From NCBI RefSeq assembly GCF_001310815.1, contig NZ_BAZK01000013.1, positions 1-64,000 on the forward strand: DNA of 64,000 nt. Direction: 5' to 3'. Made by a program: the position numbers and the translations under genes. Of this stretch, positions 62,167 to 64,000 are shown in pieces; position 1 is the stretch's first letter, and each line of letters opens with the position of its first letter. Source of the DNA: Pseudovibrio denitrificans JCM 12308. Lineage in GTDB: Bacteria > Pseudomonadota > Alphaproteobacteria > Rhizobiales > Stappiaceae. The notes below the pieces were generated by a model, which had not been told where the DNA came from, did not search any database, and was given only the letters and a program-made list of their open reading frames with translations.

Positions 62167-64000
62167 ATGAAAGAGCAAATACTGGAGTTTTTAGAGCCTG
62201 AAGAAGCCGTAGGTAATCTGTGGCATGACTATGCTTCAAGCCTGGGTGCTCCAGTGCACTACGAAGATATGGAGGTCGAGCTGGCTAAGCTTCGTACCTC
62301 CGTGCAAGTGGTGTTTCGCGGGTTAGGTGGTGAAGCGAAAGTCGAGATCAGTCAAGCACCGGCGACCGCTTCAACCTACCGTATGCCCGTCAAACGCAAA
62401 CTGGGTAACGCGGCTGAGACTATTTTTCTCTCCGAGTTTGATGGTGAGCGTTTAAGACTTCCGCCAGTTCTTGGTGTTTTCCCAAGTGCGGAGATGAACC
62501 GCGCGCATTACATCTGGCTTGCTGCTTTTGCGGCCAACTGTGATGTTCAGAAAATGCCGGAAGATCCTTTGCAGGCGGATGTTCAGGCGTTGGCTTTGGC
62601 CAAGCAAGCTATTGAGCGTGTTTGGGAAAAGTGCAGCGGCCTGCAGAAATTCTTCCGTGAATCCTGCGAGTTCTTGTTGCAAACTCGTAAGCGTCCAAGT
62701 CTTCCTGAATGGGAAGCTGCGGTTGAAGCTATTGTTCTGGAATTGCTTGGTGGACCGCGTGCGGTGACCAGCACAAGTGCAACTATTCGCAAAGCGATGG
62801 AATGTGTAGATGAGCGTTGGAAGCTGCAGGCTCCGCGTGGATATTGCACCTTTGCGCCTGTGCCGATCTGGGTTTCCAGCGAGTTGGTCAACGGTGAACG
62901 GGGTGAAGAGCGCTCGGATGAGCAAGCTCCACCAACACCGCAAGGTGCCAACGCGACATCGAAACGCAAAGCAAAGCGCGAGAAGCGTGAGCAGGCGGAT
63001 CGAAAAGACAGTTTTATTCTGCACCGGTTTGAGGCGATCCTCTCCTGGGTAGAAAGCATGAACCTCAATCGTAGTACTGACGATGATGAAGAGGAAAATG
63101 CGCAGAAAGCAGCTGATGATCAGGACTACATCAGCCTTTCCAAAAATCAGCGGAAAGCTGCGACGCGTTTGCGCTTGCATCTGGACTTGTCTCCAGAAGA
63201 TGCGGACCACGAACGCCTTTCCGACAAGTACACTTATCCTGAATGGGATCATCGCCAGCGCAAGTTTTTGGAAGATCACTGCCGCGTTCTTGAGAAAGAC
63301 GCCGAGCCTGATTACGAGAGCGCGCTGCTGACAGATGCCTATCACAGACGCCGTATCCGGCAGGTGAAGCGCCAGTTTGAGGCTCTGCGTCCGAAGCGGA
63401 TCATGCAGATGCGTCAGGCGGAAGGTTCTGAGCTTGATCTGGATGCGCTGGTCACTGCGCAAGTTGATCTGAAGGCATCCGGATATGCGTCCGATCGGAT
63501 CTTCCAGGATGCCCGCGCTGTCGAGCGTGATCTTTCCGTTGCGATGTTGCTTGATACATCCCGCTCCACTGAGAGTGCGGTTGGCGATTCCAGCGTGATC
63601 GAAATTGCTGGTGCTGCTCTGGCTGCATTGTCTGGCGGTATTGATGCCAGTGGCGATCATCTTGGCGTCTGGGGCTTCTCGTCCTTGAAACGAGACCGCG
63701 TTTTCATGAACAAAGCCAAAGGCTTTGATGAGCCGATGACTGACGAAGTGATCGCGAAGATTGGTGGTCTCAAGCCTTGTTATTACACCCGTCTGGGTGC
63801 TGCGATCCGGCATACAACCGCGCAGCTTGCCTTGCAGCAAACACAGCGGAAGCTTTTGCTTGTACTAACAGACGGAAAGCCAAACGACCTGGATCACTAT
63901 GAGGGCATTCACGGCATTGAAGACAGCCACATGGCTGTTCGTGAAGCGCGTCGCCAAGGCATGGCGGTTCATGGCGTGATTGTTGATGAGGATGGGCAGG
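62167..64000 (+). CDS. norD: NorD protein, partial (runs off window end)
   Basis: The reading frame from ATG 62167 stays open to the window end (611 codons). The N-terminal part is predicted helical and charged; the VWA domain begins around residue 455, and its MIDAS motif DTSRST is near residue 460; LVLTDGKPND is the last MIDAS part. NorD is the VWA-domain partner of NorQ in NO reductase activation. The true end lies outside. A 462-residue frame on the opposite strand is its shadow. Confidence 0.92.
   Translation, partial: MKEQILEFLEPEEAVGNLWHDYASSLGAPVHYEDMEVELAKLRTSVQVVFRGLGGEAKVEISQAPATASTYRMPVKRKLGNAAETIFLSEFDGERLRLPPVLGVFPSAEMNRAHYIWLAAFAANCDVQKMPEDPLQADVQALALAKQAIERVWEKCSGLQKFFRESCEFLLQTRKRPSLPEWEAAVEAIVLELLGGPRAVTSTSATIRKAMECVDERWKLQAPRGYCTFAPVPIWVSSELVNGERGEERSDEQAPPTPQGANATSKRKAKREKREQADRKDSFILHRFEAILSWVESMNLNRSTDDDEEENAQKAADDQDYISLSKNQRKAATRLRLHLDLSPEDADHERLSDKYTYPEWDHRQRKFLEDHCRVLEKDAEPDYESALLTDAYHRRRIRQVKRQFEALRPKRIMQMRQAEGSELDLDALVTAQVDLKASGYASDRIFQDARAVERDLSVAMLLDTSRSTESAVGDSSVIEIAGAALAALSGGIDASGDHLGVWGFSSLKRDRVFMNKAKGFDEPMTDEVIAKIGGLKPCYYTRLGAAIRHTTAQLALQQTQRKLLLVLTDGKPNDLDHYEGIHGIEDSHMAVREARRQGMAVHGVIVDEDGQ

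Noticed and set aside
62452-63840. 462-codon open frame on the minus strand
   Set aside because: It is antisense to norD, whose VWA motifs (DTSRST, LVLTDGK) are clearly coding; the minus frame has no family motif.

Overview
The window looks like a chromosomal segment of a marine alphaproteobacterium, most likely of the Pseudovibrio/Stappiaceae-Rhizobiales type (inference). The reasons are a Sinorhizobium-like aglR-EFGAK alpha-glucoside locus, a TAXI-type TRAP transporter, a norCBQD nitric oxide reductase operon, and three copies of an intergenic hairpin repeat with the core CCGAAAACCGGTTCC. Gene content is metabolic and regulatory. I saw no prophage, complete insertion sequence, CRISPR array, rRNA or tRNA.

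Layout. 1-1626: gene-poor stretch with nothing I can identify. 1627-7580: DedA membrane protein and glycosyltransferase, cupin, iodotyrosine-deiodinase-like nitroreductase, a copper P-type ATPase with YHS and metal-binding N-terminal domains, and a 2OG-Fe(II) oxygenase-like protein. 7780-20088: a cluster resembling the Pseudomonas acyclic terpene utilization (atu) genes: divergent TetR regulator, AtuA (DUF1446), glutaconyl-CoA hydratase-like protein, acyl-CoA ligase, SDR, biotin-dependent acyl-CoA carboxylase beta and alpha, and two acyl-CoA dehydrogenases. 20147-23876: a minus-strand membrane-stress operon encoding a ribbon-helix-helix-like protein, a PspA/IM30 homologue, YqiJ and a YqiK-type flotillin, with a divergent trypsin-like protease beside it. 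27194-29596: a sulfide/persulfide module with two YeeE/YedE proteins, a persulfide-dioxygenase-like metallohydrolase and a DUF442 sulfurtransferase/phosphatase-like protein. 29637-39913: mixed accessory genes (inositol phosphatase, DMT exporter, alpha/beta hydrolase, TAXI-TRAP transporter, peroxiredoxin, GST, WYL regulator). 39950-44673: an ABC/membrane-fusion efflux operon ending in a HIT protein. 44773-52255: the agl locus with two perfect LacI-type operators. 52654-57976: a family-5 (peptide/nickel-type) ABC importer. 58588-64000: an NnrR-like regulator, a TTG-N8-CAA box and norCBQD, with norD running off the end.

Thirteen positions in eleven otherwise well conserved genes (plus a possible fourteenth) show a single-base frame loss, mostly where GG or CC has become G or C. 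This is more consistent with consensus sequencing errors than with decay, so these genes are given over their full span and flagged. The observations I would follow up first are the atu-like cluster with its SxxxR SDR and operator-like palindromes, the PspA-flotillin module, and the conserved dyads in the agl, DMT and nor control regions.
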